Origin: Polyangiaceae bacterium | GTDB lineage: Bacteria; Myxococcota_A; Polyangia; Polyangiales; Polyangiaceae | DNA: 64,000 bases | NCBI GenBank assembly: GCA_015075635.1 | Contig: JABTUA010000001.1 | Coordinates: 2,108,001 to 2,172,000, forward strand | Direction: 5' to 3' | Part shown: one piece after another, positions 8,559 through 18,309 of the stretch | Numbering within the stretch: the first letter of the stretch is position 1 | How the letters are laid out: each line of letters starts with the position of its first letter | The notes under the pieces: model-generated | What the model was told of the DNA's origin: nothing | Database searches by the model: none | The model's input: the letters and a program-made list of their open reading frames with translations, nothing else | Program-made: the position numbers and the translations under genes

Positions 8559-10039
8559 TCGCTGAGCCTCTCCAGGTGCGTGACCCAGAGGGTGCGGACC
8601 ACGCGCCCCCCGCGCACGACGTTCGCCTCGCGGACGCTGCGCACGACGCGGCCCGGCAGCTCACGCTCCGGGTCGAGCGCGAAGCGGCTGTCGTGAACGT
8701 AGAGGACGTGGCGTGCGGAAGCCCAGCGGGCCCGAGGCAGCCAGCCGTCGAAATCGTCGCGGCGCGGGCCGTTGCAGCCCACGAGCGCGCGCCGCCCCAG
8801 GTGGGCGTGCGCTTGGGCGCACACGATCCAGTGCGGGCCGACCACCACGACGCTGCCACCGCCCTCGCGCCGAGCGGCCTCGAGGCTCTCGTCCAAGAGC
8901 AGCGCGCCGGGCTTCCAAGAGTACAGGTCGTTGGCCAGATCGTAGCGCGCGCGGTACGCGTCGCCGAGCAGGCGCGGGGCGAGGGGCGTGCGGATCCAGA
9001 GCCAGGCGAAGGCGACCACGGTGACGCCGGTGTAGACGGAGGCTCGGGAGAGCCTCGGCCCCACCGCCTCCGCGCGCCCGAGGTGGACGGCGAGCGCGAG
9101 GTAGGCCGGCGCGAACCAGTGCGGCTCCGCCACCCGCGACCAGAGGCAGATGCCGCCGAGCGGCAGCGCGACGAGCACCGTGCACCAGAACAGCAGCGCG
9201 CTCACGGCGTCCTCCCGGCGTCGGCGAAACAGGTCCCGGGCGACGAGAGCAGCGCCGACCAGGAACGGAGGCGTGAGGTAGGCGAGCTGTCCGCCCAGGA
9301 ACGCGCCCAGGTTCCGGAGCGAGAAGCCCGAGGCGGTCTGAGTGGCGATCAAACGGTGGCGCGCCATCGGCCAGCCCTCGCTGAGCTCGTAGTGGAGCAC
9401 CTTGGCCATCAACACCAGCGCGACGGCGAGCGCTCCCCAGGGCGCGAGCGTGCGGTAGCGGGAGCGCAGACCCGGGCCGAGCGAGGCGGCGAAGAGGCCG
9501 AGGCCGAGCAGCAGTCCGCTGACCTTCGCCAGCGTCGCGAGCCCGACCAGCGCGCCGACGCCGAGCGTGTACAAGAGCGCGCGGAAGCTCTGGGCGGGAG
9601 CGCGGGCTGCCATGGCGGCGAGCGCGAGGGCGCCGAGCCAACAGAGCGCCAGCGGCAGGTCGGGGGTCAGCCCGAAGAGCCCGATAGCGAGCTCCGGCAC
9701 CCAGGTGAGCGCCAAGACGACGCCGAGCGCGCCGCGCGTCGTGGCGCCGGCGGCGCGGCTGGCGAAGCCTGCCACCCACGGCACGAGCCCCGCCGCGCAA
9801 GCCGTGACGAGGTGCGCCTCGAGCGGGCTCGGCGCGCCGCCGCGACCGATCAGGCGCGCGATCGAGCCGACCAGACCCGGATGATCCAGGTAGGCGGGTT
9901 GCGGGTGGAGCGCGTAGCTCGCGTACAACGCCTCGGCGTCGCCGAACCCCGTGCCCCACGCGACGTGCAGGCGAACCGCGCCGAGCGCCAGCGTCGACAG
10001 CAGCGCCAGAGCCCAGGGCGCTCGGTCGCTCGGCGTCAT
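8465..10039 (-). CDS. PMT-family (GT39/ArnT-like) lipid-linked sugar glycosyltransferase
   Basis: 524 residues with about ten hydrophobic segments. The N-terminal [20 protein letters not shown] corresponds to the acidic first periplasmic loop of PMT_2 enzymes (usually DEAYY...DHPP). A soluble tail of about 130 residues follows. Such enzymes move sugars from polyprenyl phosphate onto lipid A or proteins on the periplasmic side. Its ATG overlaps the lpxB stop (ATGA), so it is translated with lpxB, which suggests lipid A as acceptor. The reading frame runs 94 bases into the end of bioB on the other strand. Confidence 0.7.
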   Translation of the reverse strand: MTPSDRAPWALALLSTLALGAVRLHVAWGTGFGDAEALYASYALHPQPAYLDHPGLVGSIARLIGRGGAPSPLEAHLVTACAAGLVPWVAGFASRAAGATTRGALGVVLALTWVPELAIGLFGLTPDLPLALCWLGALALAAMAARAPAQSFRALLYTLGVGALVGLATLAKVSGLLLGLGLFAASLGPGLRSRYRTLAPWGALAVALVLMAKVLHYELSEGWPMARHRLIATQTASGFSLRNLGAFLGGQLAYLTPPFLVGAALVARDLFRRRREDAVSALLFWCTVLVALPLGGICLWSRVAEPHWFAPAYLALAVHLGRAEAVGPRLSRASVYTGVTVVAFAWLWIRTPLAPRLLGDAYRARYDLANDLYSWKPGALLLDESLEAARREGGGSVVVVGPHWIVCAQAHAHLGRRALVGCNGPRRDDFDGWLPRARWASARHVLYVHDSRFALDPERELPGRVVRSVREANVVRGGRVVRTLWVTHLERLSDYAGSAVSPALRSKSVSSSGPGFGVVRSFSP

Positions 10040-11145
10040 GACAGCCACGGCGCGAGGAGCCGGGCCACGTGCGCCGAGCTCTCCGGTCGCTCGCCGGGGC
10101 ACAGCCGGGCCTTGACGTCGCGGCAGGCACGCACGAACGCCGCGCGCTCGTCCAGCAGCCGACCGGCCTCCTCGGCCAGGTTGTCCGCGGTGAAGGCCGA
10201 CTGAAGGAGCTCCGGGAACACGCGCTCGCCGAGCACCAGGTTCGGCAGGCCCACCATCTCGACCGAGAGCAGACGCTTGGCCACGAGCTCGGTCAGCGGC
10301 CCGGCGCGGTAGCCGATGACCGGGGGCACCTCGGCAGCGACGCACTCGAGCGTGACGCTGCCGCTGGCCGCGAGCGCCACGTCGAACGCGGTGAGCACGC
10401 CGGGTGCGCTCGACTCGATCACCGAGACACCGGCCGCCGCCGAGCGGCGAGCGACCTCGTCGGCGACGCTGCGGGTGAGCGACGGCGCGACGATCACCCG
10501 GGCGTCGAGGGCGCCGCGGTCGGCTCGCAGGATGGCGAGCGCCTCCAGCATCGGCCCGAGGTGACGCGACACTTCGTGGGGCCTGCTCCCGGGCAGGATG
10601 GCCAAATATTCGGCCCACGGGGCCAGTCCCAGGCGCTCGCGCACGGCCTCGCGGCTGGCGGGGCTGCGCTCGAGGGAGGGGTGACCGACGAAGTGGGCGT
10701 CCACCCCGTAGCTGCGCCACAGCGCCTCCTCGAACGGCAGCACCACGGCCATGCGATCGACGGCGCGGCCGAGGCCCGGCGCGCGGCCGCTGCGCCACGC
10801 CCAGATCTGAGGCGGCGCGTACCAGAGCACGCGCACCCCGAGCGCGCGCAGGCGGGGTCCGAGCCAGGCGTTGAACTCGGAGTAGCCGACCAAGAGGGCC
10901 GCGCGAGCGTGGCGCGCCTTCGACTCCGCGAGCAGCTTGCGCGCTGCCAGGACGATCGCTGGGGCCCGCGCCACCACCGAGCCGATCCCCATGGCGGTGA
11001 GCGAGGCGAGATCGACCAGCAGCTCCGCGCCCGCCGCGCCGAGCGCGCGGCCCCCCAGGCCAAAGGCCGGCGAGCCGAGGCGGCGCACGACCGGCGCCGC
11101 CATGGCGTCGCCCGAGCCTTCTCCAGCCGAAACCAGGAGCGTCAC
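10036..11145 (-). CDS. lpxB: Lipid-A-disaccharide synthase
   Basis: 369 residues. SAGEGSGDAMAAPVVRRL at the start, GYSEFNAWLGPRLRALG, WYAPPQIWAWRSGR, FVGHPSLE, LPGSRPHEVSRHLGPML and ASGSVTLECVAAEVP are the diagnostic blocks of LpxB (GT19). It joins UDP-2,3-diacylglucosamine with lipid X to form the lipid A disaccharide at the inner membrane. It is not next to lpxA, lpxD or fabZ here, and is instead coupled to a downstream PMT-type glycosyltransferase. Confidence 0.93.
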   Translation of the reverse strand: MTLLVSAGEGSGDAMAAPVVRRLGSPAFGLGGRALGAAGAELLVDLASLTAMGIGSVVARAPAIVLAARKLLAESKARHARAALLVGYSEFNAWLGPRLRALGVRVLWYAPPQIWAWRSGRAPGLGRAVDRMAVVLPFEEALWRSYGVDAHFVGHPSLERSPASREAVRERLGLAPWAEYLAILPGSRPHEVSRHLGPMLEALAILRADRGALDARVIVAPSLTRSVADEVARRSAAAGVSVIESSAPGVLTAFDVALAASGSVTLECVAAEVPPVIGYRAGPLTELVAKRLLSVEMVGLPNLVLGERVFPELLQSAFTADNLAEEAGRLLDERAAFVRACRDVKARLCPGERPESSAHVARLLAPWLS

Positions 11146-11194
11146 GGTCGAAAAGAGCTCCGTTTCCCGCCGCCGGGTGGGCGGCGCGAGGCAG

Positions 11195-12391
11195 TCACTT
11201 CTGCTGCACGTTCGGGCGGATCTGGTGGACGTTGACCGTGTTGGCGAAGATCTCGATGCTCTTCTCCGCGAACTTCACCGCGTCGGTGTCGCTGTCCTTC
11301 AGGCGGCCCCAGTACTCGATCTTGTACTTGTTGCCCGCCTTGGGCTGCCCCGGCGCGTTCGACGGCGCGTTGGCGATCACGAACAGCGACTGGCGCCGGT
11401 CGGAGTACGCACACTTCGGGTTCGGGTATTGCCCGTCGAAGTAGATGTACCGCACGTCGCGCTCGCAGGTGCCGGGCTCGATCTCCTTGCCCGCCGTCTC
11501 GTCGAAGAACTTGATGCGAGCGCCACCGACGTCGTCGCCCGCGCAGTCGCGGATGGGGCCGGTGATGATCGCGAGATCCTCCGGCGGGGTCCAGCCGACC
11601 AGCGGCACGGCGAAGTTCGCGAGCTGCTCGTACAGCGTCGGCGACAGCGTGCTGCCCTCCACCTTGCCTGGGGCGGCCGGGACGTCTTGCCCGAAGCCGA
11701 CGAACTCCTTGGCCACGCCGACCTTCTCCTTCACGCGATAGGAGAGGTACTTGCTGCTCGCGGGGTGGGGGAAATAGAACTCGCCGACGTTCAGCTCCGT
11801 GACGCCGGTGTGGTGCTCGTTGCCCTTGGTGAAGTCCTGGTGGAACGGCTGCTTGCCGAAGATGCTCTCGCCTTCGAACAGCTCGACCTCGATGTCGGCA
11901 ACGGGGTCGTCACTCGAGAAGTCCTTCACCACGAACACGTTCTTGTCGGTCGGGGGGCCGCCGTCGCTGGTCCCGCCGTCGGTGGTCCCGCCGTCGGTGG
12001 TCCCGCCGTCGCTGGTCCCGCCGTCGGCACCAGCGGCTCCGGACGCTCCACCCGTGCCGGTGCCGCCCGCGCCGCCTGCGCCGCCCGTTCCGCCCGTTCC
12101 GCCGCCGCCGGTGATGCAGGACCAGTCCGGCGGGATCGGGTTGTCGTTCTTGTCGCGCTTCACCATCACCGGCAGCGTCGTGTCGCAGCACTCCTCTGGG
12201 GCGCCGCCCTTGCACTCGCCGGGGAAGCCCAGCGGGGTCGGACCGCAAGCCCCGGCTTCGGTGCCTCCGGAGCCACCGCTGCCGCCGGAGCCACCGCTGC
12301 CGCCGCCGCCTTCGTCCCCGCCGCACGCGTACGCCCCCAGCGTGAACGCCCCTGCAACGACCGCACCCAGAACCTTCGCCGAACGACCCAC
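11195..12391 (-). CDS. Gly/Thr/Asp-rich lipoprotein of unknown function
   Basis: 398 residues. The signal peptide ends in the lipobox TLGAYAC near residue 23. The mature chain starts with two low-complexity linkers: GGSGGSGGSGG near 30, then GGTGGAGG and a Thr-Asp-Gly-Gly run (GGTSDGGTTDGG) near 125-145. A folded C-terminal region of about 250 residues follows (from NVFVVKDFSSDDPVADIEVE). An Ig-like or carboxypeptidase-regulatory-like fold is possible but not proven. Likely anchored at the outer membrane with a flexible spacer. Confidence 0.65.
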   Translation of the reverse strand: MGRSAKVLGAVVAGAFTLGAYACGGDEGGGGSGGSGGSGGSGGTEAGACGPTPLGFPGECKGGAPEECCDTTLPVMVKRDKNDNPIPPDWSCITGGGGTGGTGGAGGAGGTGTGGASGAAGADGGTSDGGTTDGGTTDGGTSDGGPPTDKNVFVVKDFSSDDPVADIEVELFEGESIFGKQPFHQDFTKGNEHHTGVTELNVGEFYFPHPASSKYLSYRVKEKVGVAKEFVGFGQDVPAAPGKVEGSTLSPTLYEQLANFAVPLVGWTPPEDLAIITGPIRDCAGDDVGGARIKFFDETAGKEIEPGTCERDVRYIYFDGQYPNPKCAYSDRRQSLFVIANAPSNAPGQPKAGNKYKIEYWGRLKDSDTDAVKFAEKSIEIFANTVNVHQIRPNVQQK

Positions 12392-12518
12392 GCTAAGCCT
12401 CCGCGTCTTGGGGCGGAGAACCCGCCGCCCAACCTACAATCCCGGAGGGTTCTAACAGAAGCCCGGGGGTTCGGCACGCGCCGCGGCAGTTACGAGGAAA
12501 ACGGGCCGGCACCCGCGC

Positions 12519-13418
12519 TCAGCGCGTCCTCGCCCCGGTCCGCTTGCGGCCGGCGGCGAGGGCCAGGGCGGCGAGCGCCAGGGACAGCGCGAACGCGCCA
12601 CGCGAGTCGGAGTGCCCTGCCGCCGTGGTGCAGCAGCCGTCGTCGGCAGGGGGCGCTCCGCAGTCCTCCGAGAAGCCGTGCCGCGGAGTCGGATCGCACT
12701 GGGTCGGATCCTTGCCCGGCGGATAGACGGCACAGATCCCCTGAACGTCGTCCGCCTCCAGCGAGCGCAGCTGGACATCACCGAACTTGTAGCTCGCGAA
12801 CATCGTCGCGCTCTGGTCGCAGGTGTGCGAGAGCCCGAGGAAGTGACCGGCCTCATGGGTGATGATCGAGGCGAGGTCGGCCTGGACCTGGGTGTCCCCC
12901 ACGGTCAGCGGGACCTCGATCGAGTTGATCTCGACGTCCGCGTCGTAGATCTCTCCGGTCTTCACGTTGTAAGTGACGGTGGTGAGCGCCAGCGTCGAGC
13001 CGCTGCCGGCGTAGGGCCAGTAGTCGTCGCGGTACATCCACACGTTCGCGTTCGGCGAGTCCTGGTTGTACTCCTGCCGGTTGCACACGACGTTCTGCGT
13101 CCGGTAGATGGCGAGGGAGGGGCCGGCGCCACCGCCGCAGTCCACGCCGATCCACTGCGCCAGCGCGCTCTCGACCAGCTGCCCGGTGGTCTGGGCGGAG
13201 ATGCCGCGCAACGACGAGCCGGCCACCTGAGCCGAGAACGACGCGCAGCCCCCGGGCCAGTAGAGCGGCAGCCCGCCCTCGAGACAATACGCGCAGTCCG
13301 CCGACGCCTGGCACTCGCCCGGGCCGCAGGTCGTGGTGCGGCAGAAGGCTTCGGCAGGTGATGCGAGGCAGAAGAGCCCGAGGCCGACCAGCAGAGCGAG
13401 CGGGGTCTCAGCGCGCAT
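12519..13418 (-). CDS. Matrixin-type zinc metalloprotease with MYXO-CTERM-like tail
   Basis: 299 residues from the ATG at 13416-13418. A clear signal peptide ends near PAEAF. The catalytic motif HEAGHFLGLSH (near 184-194) is HExxHxxGxxH, with a later Met region (SATMFASY) as Met-turn candidate. The C-terminus has DDGCC, a hydrophobic helix (GAFALSLALAALALAAG) and an Arg-rich end, the layout of MYXO-CTERM sorting signals that hold proteins at the myxobacterial surface. It is therefore likely a secreted, surface-anchored peptidase. The start overlaps the end of the upstream Tat-exported protein by 11 bases. Confidence 0.82.
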   Translation of the reverse strand: MRAETPLALLVGLGLFCLASPAEAFCRTTTCGPGECQASADCAYCLEGGLPLYWPGGCASFSAQVAGSSLRGISAQTTGQLVESALAQWIGVDCGGGAGPSLAIYRTQNVVCNRQEYNQDSPNANVWMYRDDYWPYAGSGSTLALTTVTYNVKTGEIYDADVEINSIEVPLTVGDTQVQADLASIITHEAGHFLGLSHTCDQSATMFASYKFGDVQLRSLEADDVQGICAVYPPGKDPTQCDPTPRHGFSEDCGAPPADDGCCTTAAGHSDSRGAFALSLALAALALAAGRKRTGARTR

Positions 13419-13968
13419 CCCAGGCCTTTCGCACCAGGCCCGTGGCTTCCGCGACGCGTCTTCCGGCGAGCTCCCGCGCTGCGCCGTCACCCACGAGCTC
13501 GGCGAGCCGGGGGCTCGGCGAGAGGCGGCGCTCGCCGCGCTTGTCGGCGCGGATCGGGTAGTGACCCTGGGCCATCGCCGTCACGACCAGCGGGCCCTCG
13601 GGGCTCGGCCCCAAGAACACGAGCGCCGGCTCGCCGAGCAGGAGCAGCGCCTCGCCGTGCACGACCTGACCTACGTCGCCGACCTTGCCGCCGAGCGTCC
13701 GCACCAGGAGCTCGCTCTCGTCGCCGGGGCCACCCAGGCGCTCCTCGACCCGCAGGCGGCTGTAGGTGACGATGCGGCGCCGCCCGCCCACGCTCTCGAA
13801 GCGGCTCTCGGTGTCGAGGGCGGTGCCGACCAGGGCGCGCTCGCTCGACCGCACCAGCTCCCGGAGCGAGAGGGCGCGCGCGATGCTCGCCCGGGCCGGT
13901 CGCCCGTGCAGCACGAGACCCGCGGCACCAGCCCCGAACGCCCACAGGAACCGCCTTCGTCCCAGCAT
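13408..13968 (-). CDS. Tat-exported protein of unknown function
   Basis: 186 residues from the ATG at 13966-13968; an upstream in-frame ATG at 13984-13986 is possible. The N-terminus RRRFLWAFGAGAAGLVL is a twin-arginine signal. The mature domain (RALSLRELVRSSERALVGTA, then LRVEERLGG, GGKVGDVGQVVHGEALLLL) resembles an all-beta domain found beside matrixin proteases, but no named family can be assigned. Its 11-base overlap with the protease gene indicates joint expression, possibly as partner or inhibitor. Confidence 0.65.
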   Translation of the reverse strand: MLGRRRFLWAFGAGAAGLVLHGRPARASIARALSLRELVRSSERALVGTALDTESRFESVGGRRRIVTYSRLRVEERLGGPGDESELLVRTLGGKVGDVGQVVHGEALLLLGEPALVFLGPSPEGPLVVTAMAQGHYPIRADKRGERRLSPSPRLAELVGDGAARELAGRRVAEATGLVRKAWDAR

Positions 13969-14018
13969 TGCGCGCCAGCCTAGCATGACGGCCGACTTCT
14001 CGCCGCGGGCCTCTGCGC

Positions 14019-14024
14019 TATAAC
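14019..14024 (+). promoter_or_regulatory. -10 element TATAAC upstream of glnD
   Basis: TATAAC lies 20 bases before the glnD ATG, in an otherwise GC-rich divergent intergenic region. The -35 part (TTCTCG at 13997-14002, 16-base spacer) is poor. Confidence 0.35.
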
Positions 14025-14043
14025 GGACGCCCCTGCCGGCTCG

Positions 14044-16731
14044 ATGACGACCTCCCCACTCATGCCCACCACCGGGCCGCTGCTCACCCGTGTATCGCCG
14101 GAGCTCGGTCCCGAGCTCACCCGCTACGTGATTCGCCACCGCGCGGAGGTCGAGGCGATGATCCGGACCGGTGGACGCGAAGCCGGCCTGCCCGCCGCAC
14201 GCCGCTACGCGAAGGTGTTCGACGGCTTGCTCGGCGCGCTGTTCGGCGCAGTCGAGGCCACCATGCGTCGCTCCGGCGAGTGGCGATCCGTGGCGCTCGC
14301 GGCGGTCGGCAGCTACGGGCGGGGCGCCGTGGCGTTTGCCAGCGATCTGGACGTGCGGCTCTTGCCGCTCGGCTCGAGCCTCGAGCAGACCCAGCCCATC
14401 GCCGAGGCGCTGCTCTACCCGCTGTGGGACGCAGGGCTCTCGGTGGGTCACCAGGTGGTCTCTCCGGACGACGTGATCGAGCTCGGGCGCGGGGATCTAC
14501 CGACCGCCACCTCGCTGCTGGACTGGCGCCACGTCGCCGGAGCCCGGGAGGCCAGCGCGCGGCTGCTCGAACGAGTGTTCGAGGGTCTGTTCGGCATCGG
14601 TGAGATCGCGCGCTTTCTGGAGCGGCTCGGCGCCCGTGCGGACGACCGCGTCGGCCGCTTCGGCGGCTCGGTCTACCTGCTCGAACCCGACGTGAAGAAC
14701 GGACCCGGAGGCATCCGCGATCTCGACGTGGCCCACTGGGCAGCCCGCGCGCGCTGGCGCATCACCGAGCTCGCCGACCTGGTGCGGCTCGGCGTGCTGG
14801 TTCCGCGAGAGTGGCAGCAGATCGACCAGGCCCACGAGTTCCACTGGAGGGTGCGCAACCTCCTGCACGCGTACGCCGGGCGGCGGGCCGATCGCCTGAG
14901 CTTCGACCGGCAAGAGCAGCTGGCGGACGACCTGGGCTACGGCAGCGGCGGTCCCGCGGTCGAGCGCTTCATGAGCGACTACTACCGCCACGCTCGGGCC
15001 ATCGAGCGCGCGCGCGACATGATCCTGTCCCGCGCGCTGCCGCCTCCGACGCGCAAGCCCCACGCGGTCAGCATCGGGCGAGGGCTCACGCTGGTGAACG
15101 GCGAGGTCAGCATCGGTCACCCCGGTGCGCTGGAGACCGAGCCCGCGCTCGCGTTCCGGCTCTACGACGAGGCGCTGCGCCGGGACGTGCGGGTGTACGA
15201 GTTCGCCCGCGACGTGGTGGCGCGCGCGGCCAGCTCGCCGAGCTTCGGTGAGCGCCTGCGCGCGAGCGCAGAGGCCGCACGGCTGTTCGTGCGCTTGGTC
15301 ACGACGGTGCAGAGCTCGCGGCTGAAGCACGAGTCGGTGTTGGCGGAGCTCCACGACCTGGGCCTCCTGGTGGCGATGATCCCGGAGTTTTCACCCGTGG
15401 TCGGCCGCGTGCACCACGACGTTTACCACGTGTACACGGTGGACGCGCACTCGGTCGCAGCGGTCGATCGCCTGCGCTCGCTCACGCGCGGCGATCTAGC
15501 CGCCGACTACCCCTTGGCGTCGCGCCTCGCCGCCGAGATCGCCCGACCGAACGTGCTCTTCTTCGCGACCTTGCTCCACGACGTGGGCAAGGACATCGGC
15601 GGCAAGAACCACTCCGAGCGCGGCGCCGAGATGGCGGAAGGCATCCTCCAGCGTCTCGGCTTCGCCGCCCCGGAAATCCGCGAGATCCAGCACCTAGTGG
15701 CGCAGCACCTGCGCATGTACCACGTCGCCACCCGCCGCGACATCGACGACCCGGCGACGCTCGCCGACTTCTGCAAGGACGTGCACGGCAGCGAGGGGCT
15801 CCGCGAGCTCTACCTCTTGACCGTCTCCGACGTCTCGACCACCAGCCCGACGGCGATGACGAGCTGGAAGGCGCGCATGCTGGACGAGCTCTACGTCGGA
15901 GCGATGCGACGCCTGGACGAGGGCGCCGTCCCCGAGCAGGCGCTCGACCAGAAGATCGCCAGCATCGTGGCCGGCTGGGACGAGCCCGAGACGCGGGGCT
16001 TCGTCACCCACTTCCTCCGCGCCATGCCCGAGCGCTACCTGTACGCGAACTCCGAAGCGGACATCCGCGCTCACGCGCGCTTCGCGCTCGGCGCCGATGG
16101 GCGCGCCGCCACCGTCGGCATGTTGGCGACGGACGAGCAGCACCACCAGCTCGGCTTCGTGGCGGACGATCGACCGGGCCTCTTGGCGATCTTCACGGCG
16201 ACGCTGGCCGCCGCGCGCCTGGCCGTAGTCGGAGCGCAGATCCACTCCTGGACGGATCCTTCTGGGCGCCTGCGGGCGCTCGATCTGTTCTGGGTCAAGA
16301 GCACCCGCGACGAAGCGGAGACGCGGGCGATGGTTCCGCGCATCGAGCGCGACCTCGCCAGCCTGCTCTGCGGCGAGTCGACCCCCGCCGAGCTGGTGCT
16401 CGGGGGGCGAGCGTCGCCGCGCTATCGCGTCGGACACACCCCCCACGTTCCGACCGAGGTCAACGTCGATCACCGCGCTACCGCCCACACGGTGATCGAG
16501 GTCACGACGCGGGACCGGCCGGGCCTGCTGTTCTGGCTGTCCAACACCCTACAGGAGGCCGGCCTGGGGATTTCCCTGGCCAAAATCAACACCGAGGGCA
16601 CCCGCGTGGCCGACGTCTTCTACGTCACGGACACCTCCGGAGCCAAGCTCGAGGAGCCCGCTCGCATCGAAGAGCTCAAGCGCCGTATTCTCTCGACCGT
16701 CGCGGAGCTCGAAGACTTGGAGGCTCGATGA
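14044..16731 (+). CDS. glnD: [Protein-PII] uridylyltransferase / uridylyl-removing enzyme
   Basis: 895 residues, the normal GlnD length. The nucleotidyltransferase motif VGSYGRGAVAFASDLDVRLL lies near 86-105. The GlnD-UR HD motif HDVGKDIGGKNHSERGAEMA is near 511. Two C-terminal ACT domains follow (FVADDRPGLLAIFTATLAAA near 702 and VTTRDRPGLLFWLSNTLQEA near 818), which sense glutamine. The enzyme adds UMP to PII when glutamine is low and removes it when glutamine is high, controlling nitrogen assimilation. All catalytic blocks appear intact. The TPR lipoprotein gene overlaps its stop by 4 bases. Confidence 0.95.
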   Translation: MTTSPLMPTTGPLLTRVSPELGPELTRYVIRHRAEVEAMIRTGGREAGLPAARRYAKVFDGLLGALFGAVEATMRRSGEWRSVALAAVGSYGRGAVAFASDLDVRLLPLGSSLEQTQPIAEALLYPLWDAGLSVGHQVVSPDDVIELGRGDLPTATSLLDWRHVAGAREASARLLERVFEGLFGIGEIARFLERLGARADDRVGRFGGSVYLLEPDVKNGPGGIRDLDVAHWAARARWRITELADLVRLGVLVPREWQQIDQAHEFHWRVRNLLHAYAGRRADRLSFDRQEQLADDLGYGSGGPAVERFMSDYYRHARAIERARDMILSRALPPPTRKPHAVSIGRGLTLVNGEVSIGHPGALETEPALAFRLYDEALRRDVRVYEFARDVVARAASSPSFGERLRASAEAARLFVRLVTTVQSSRLKHESVLAELHDLGLLVAMIPEFSPVVGRVHHDVYHVYTVDAHSVAAVDRLRSLTRGDLAADYPLASRLAAEIARPNVLFFATLLHDVGKDIGGKNHSERGAEMAEGILQRLGFAAPEIREIQHLVAQHLRMYHVATRRDIDDPATLADFCKDVHGSEGLRELYLLTVSDVSTTSPTAMTSWKARMLDELYVGAMRRLDEGAVPEQALDQKIASIVAGWDEPETRGFVTHFLRAMPERYLYANSEADIRAHARFALGADGRAATVGMLATDEQHHQLGFVADDRPGLLAIFTATLAAARLAVVGAQIHSWTDPSGRLRALDLFWVKSTRDEAETRAMVPRIERDLASLLCGESTPAELVLGGRASPRYRVGHTPHVPTEVNVDHRATAHTVIEVTTRDRPGLLFWLSNTLQEAGLGISLAKINTEGTRVADVFYVTDTSGAKLEEPARIEELKRRILSTVAELEDLEAR

Positions 16732-17732
16732 ACAAACTCACCTCGCTGACACTCGCCCTGCTCTTGGCTGCATGCACCGGTGGCACTCCGGCGAAGAACC
16801 CCGACGGCGATCCGCCTCCCTTCGACGATCCCAAGACGGACGGGCCCGGGCCGACCGCGCCGGCCTCGAGCGCCAAGGTCAAGGAGGGCATGGACGCGAT
16901 CCAGGCCGGCGACTTCGCGAAGGCGAAGGAGATCTTGTCCGCCGCCGAGGCGGCTGCTCCCAACGATCCGCAAGCGGCGTTCTACCTCGGTGTGGCGCTC
17001 GAGAACGGCGGCGACACCAAGGGCGCGAGGGAGAAATACCAGAAGGCGCTCTCCCTCGACGGCAAGCTGACCGAGGCGGCGGTGAACCTGTCGGCGCTCT
17101 TGCTCGACGCGGACGAAGGCAAGGCCGCGCTCGACGTGGTGCAGGCGGCGCTGAAGCACGCCCCCACCCAGCCCATGCTGCTGATGAACCGCGCGCTGGC
17201 CCTCGAGGCCACCGGCGATGCCGCCGGCGCGCTCGCGGCCTACGGGCAGGCGGTCAAGGCGCAGCCGGACAACCTGGAGCTGCGCTACGCGCACGCCGAG
17301 CTCCTGGCGGGCGCCGGCAAGAAGGACGAAGCGCTCGCGGAGCTGCGCAAGGTCGCGGCGGGCGCCGACGACAAGCTGGTCGCCGCGGTGGCCACCCTGT
17401 TCGGCAAGCTCGGAGGCTTCGCCGACTGCGTGAGCACGCTGGACAAGGCCATCCAGAAGAAGGCGCAGCCGGACTTCCACACCCGTCGCGGCGTGTGCCG
17501 CCACGAGATGAAGGACGAGCCCGGCGCCAAGAGCGACTACGAGGCCGCGCTGAAGCTGGATCCGAAATACGCCCCGGCCCACTACTACCTGGGCATGCAC
17601 TACAAAACCGCGAAGAAGACCAAGGAGGCGGTGGCCGCCCTGGAGAAGGCGGTCGAGCTCAGCGGCGGCAAGGGCGTCGGCGAGGCGGCGAAGAAGGAGC
17701 TCGACGAGCTGAAGGGCCCTCCCAAGAAGTAG
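16728..17732 (+). CDS. TPR-repeat lipoprotein
   Basis: 334 residues. The signal peptide ends in the lipobox LLLAAC at about residue 16. A short Pro/Asp-rich linker precedes a chain of tetratricopeptide repeats from about residue 48 to the end (blocks such as QAAFYLGVALENGGDTKGA and YAPAHYYLGMHYKTAKKTKE). It would be a periplasmic or outer-membrane scaffold. The ATG overlaps the glnD stop (ATGA), so it is co-translated with glnD, though a link to nitrogen control is not evident. Confidence 0.75.
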   Translation: MNKLTSLTLALLLAACTGGTPAKNPDGDPPPFDDPKTDGPGPTAPASSAKVKEGMDAIQAGDFAKAKEILSAAEAAAPNDPQAAFYLGVALENGGDTKGAREKYQKALSLDGKLTEAAVNLSALLLDADEGKAALDVVQAALKHAPTQPMLLMNRALALEATGDAAGALAAYGQAVKAQPDNLELRYAHAELLAGAGKKDEALAELRKVAAGADDKLVAAVATLFGKLGGFADCVSTLDKAIQKKAQPDFHTRRGVCRHEMKDEPGAKSDYEAALKLDPKYAPAHYYLGMHYKTAKKTKEAVAALEKAVELSGGKGVGEAAKKELDELKGPPKK

Positions 17733-17740
17733 CCGACGGA

Positions 17741-17780
17741 TTTGGCGCAACGACGCAACGAACGCCACGACGCAACGAAG
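17741..17780 (+). repeat. Post-stop CGCCACGAA/CGCAACGA repeat
   Basis: Starting 9 bases after the TPR gene stop is an array of 8-9-base units (GGCGCAACGACGCAACGAA, then CGCCACGACGCAACGAAG). The same family occurs after the lon stop and after the S9 peptidase stop, always in the sense orientation of the gene it follows. Confidence 0.6.
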
Positions 17781-17895
17781 AAGAAGAAGATTTTGGTGTC
17801 AGACGTGGGAGCGCGTCGAGCACTGCGGTGCTCGGCTGCTCTGGAGCGCTCATCCCAGGACGTCAGCCGGTCTGAGCGCCACGTCGCCACGACGC

Positions 17896-18216
17896 GGAAC
17901 GGGCTGCGACGCACGGAATGTCCGCGGGATGGACGTTTCGCGCATCGGAAGGGGCTGCGACGCACGGGATGTCCGCGGGATGGACGTTTCGCGCATCGGA
18001 ACGGGCTGCGACGCACGGAATGTCCGCGGGATGGACGTTTCGCGCATCGCAGCGGCGTGCGACGCACGGGATGTCCGCGGGATGGACGTTTCGCGCATCG
18101 CAGCGGCGTGCGACGCATGGGATGTCCGCGGGATGGACGTTTCGCGCATCGCAGCGGCGTGCGACGCACGGGATGTCCGCGGGATGGACGTTTCGCGCAT
18201 CGCAGCGGCGTGCGAC
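17896..18216 (+). repeat. 51-bp tandem repeat, six full copies plus a partial one
   Basis: Units begin at 17896, 17947, 17998, 18049, 18100 and 18151, with a partial unit from 18202 to 18216. Copies differ by only a few bases, and copies 1-3 and 4-6 form two subtypes (GGAA.GGGC versus GCAGCGGCG at the unit start). Each unit holds an imperfect stem (GTCC-N7-GGAC). The unit is 17 codons long, so several frames stay open, but no start signal or protein character supports a gene. The whole 17733-18309 stretch between the TPR gene and parB holds only this and the short repeat before it. Confidence 0.9.
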
Positions 18217-18309
18217 CCAGAGAGCTCAGCGGCGGCGAGGGCGTGGGCTAGGCCGCGAAGATGGAGCTCGACGAGCTCCGGGTCGGGAGGTGGCGGAGAG
18301 ATGTGCGCA

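Noticed and set aside
17896..18216. Repeat array considered as CRISPR or as a repetitive protein gene
   Set aside because: Units are directly joined with no unique spacers and no cas genes are near. The long frames on both strands exist only because the 51-base unit is divisible by three; there is no ribosome site or protein-like composition.
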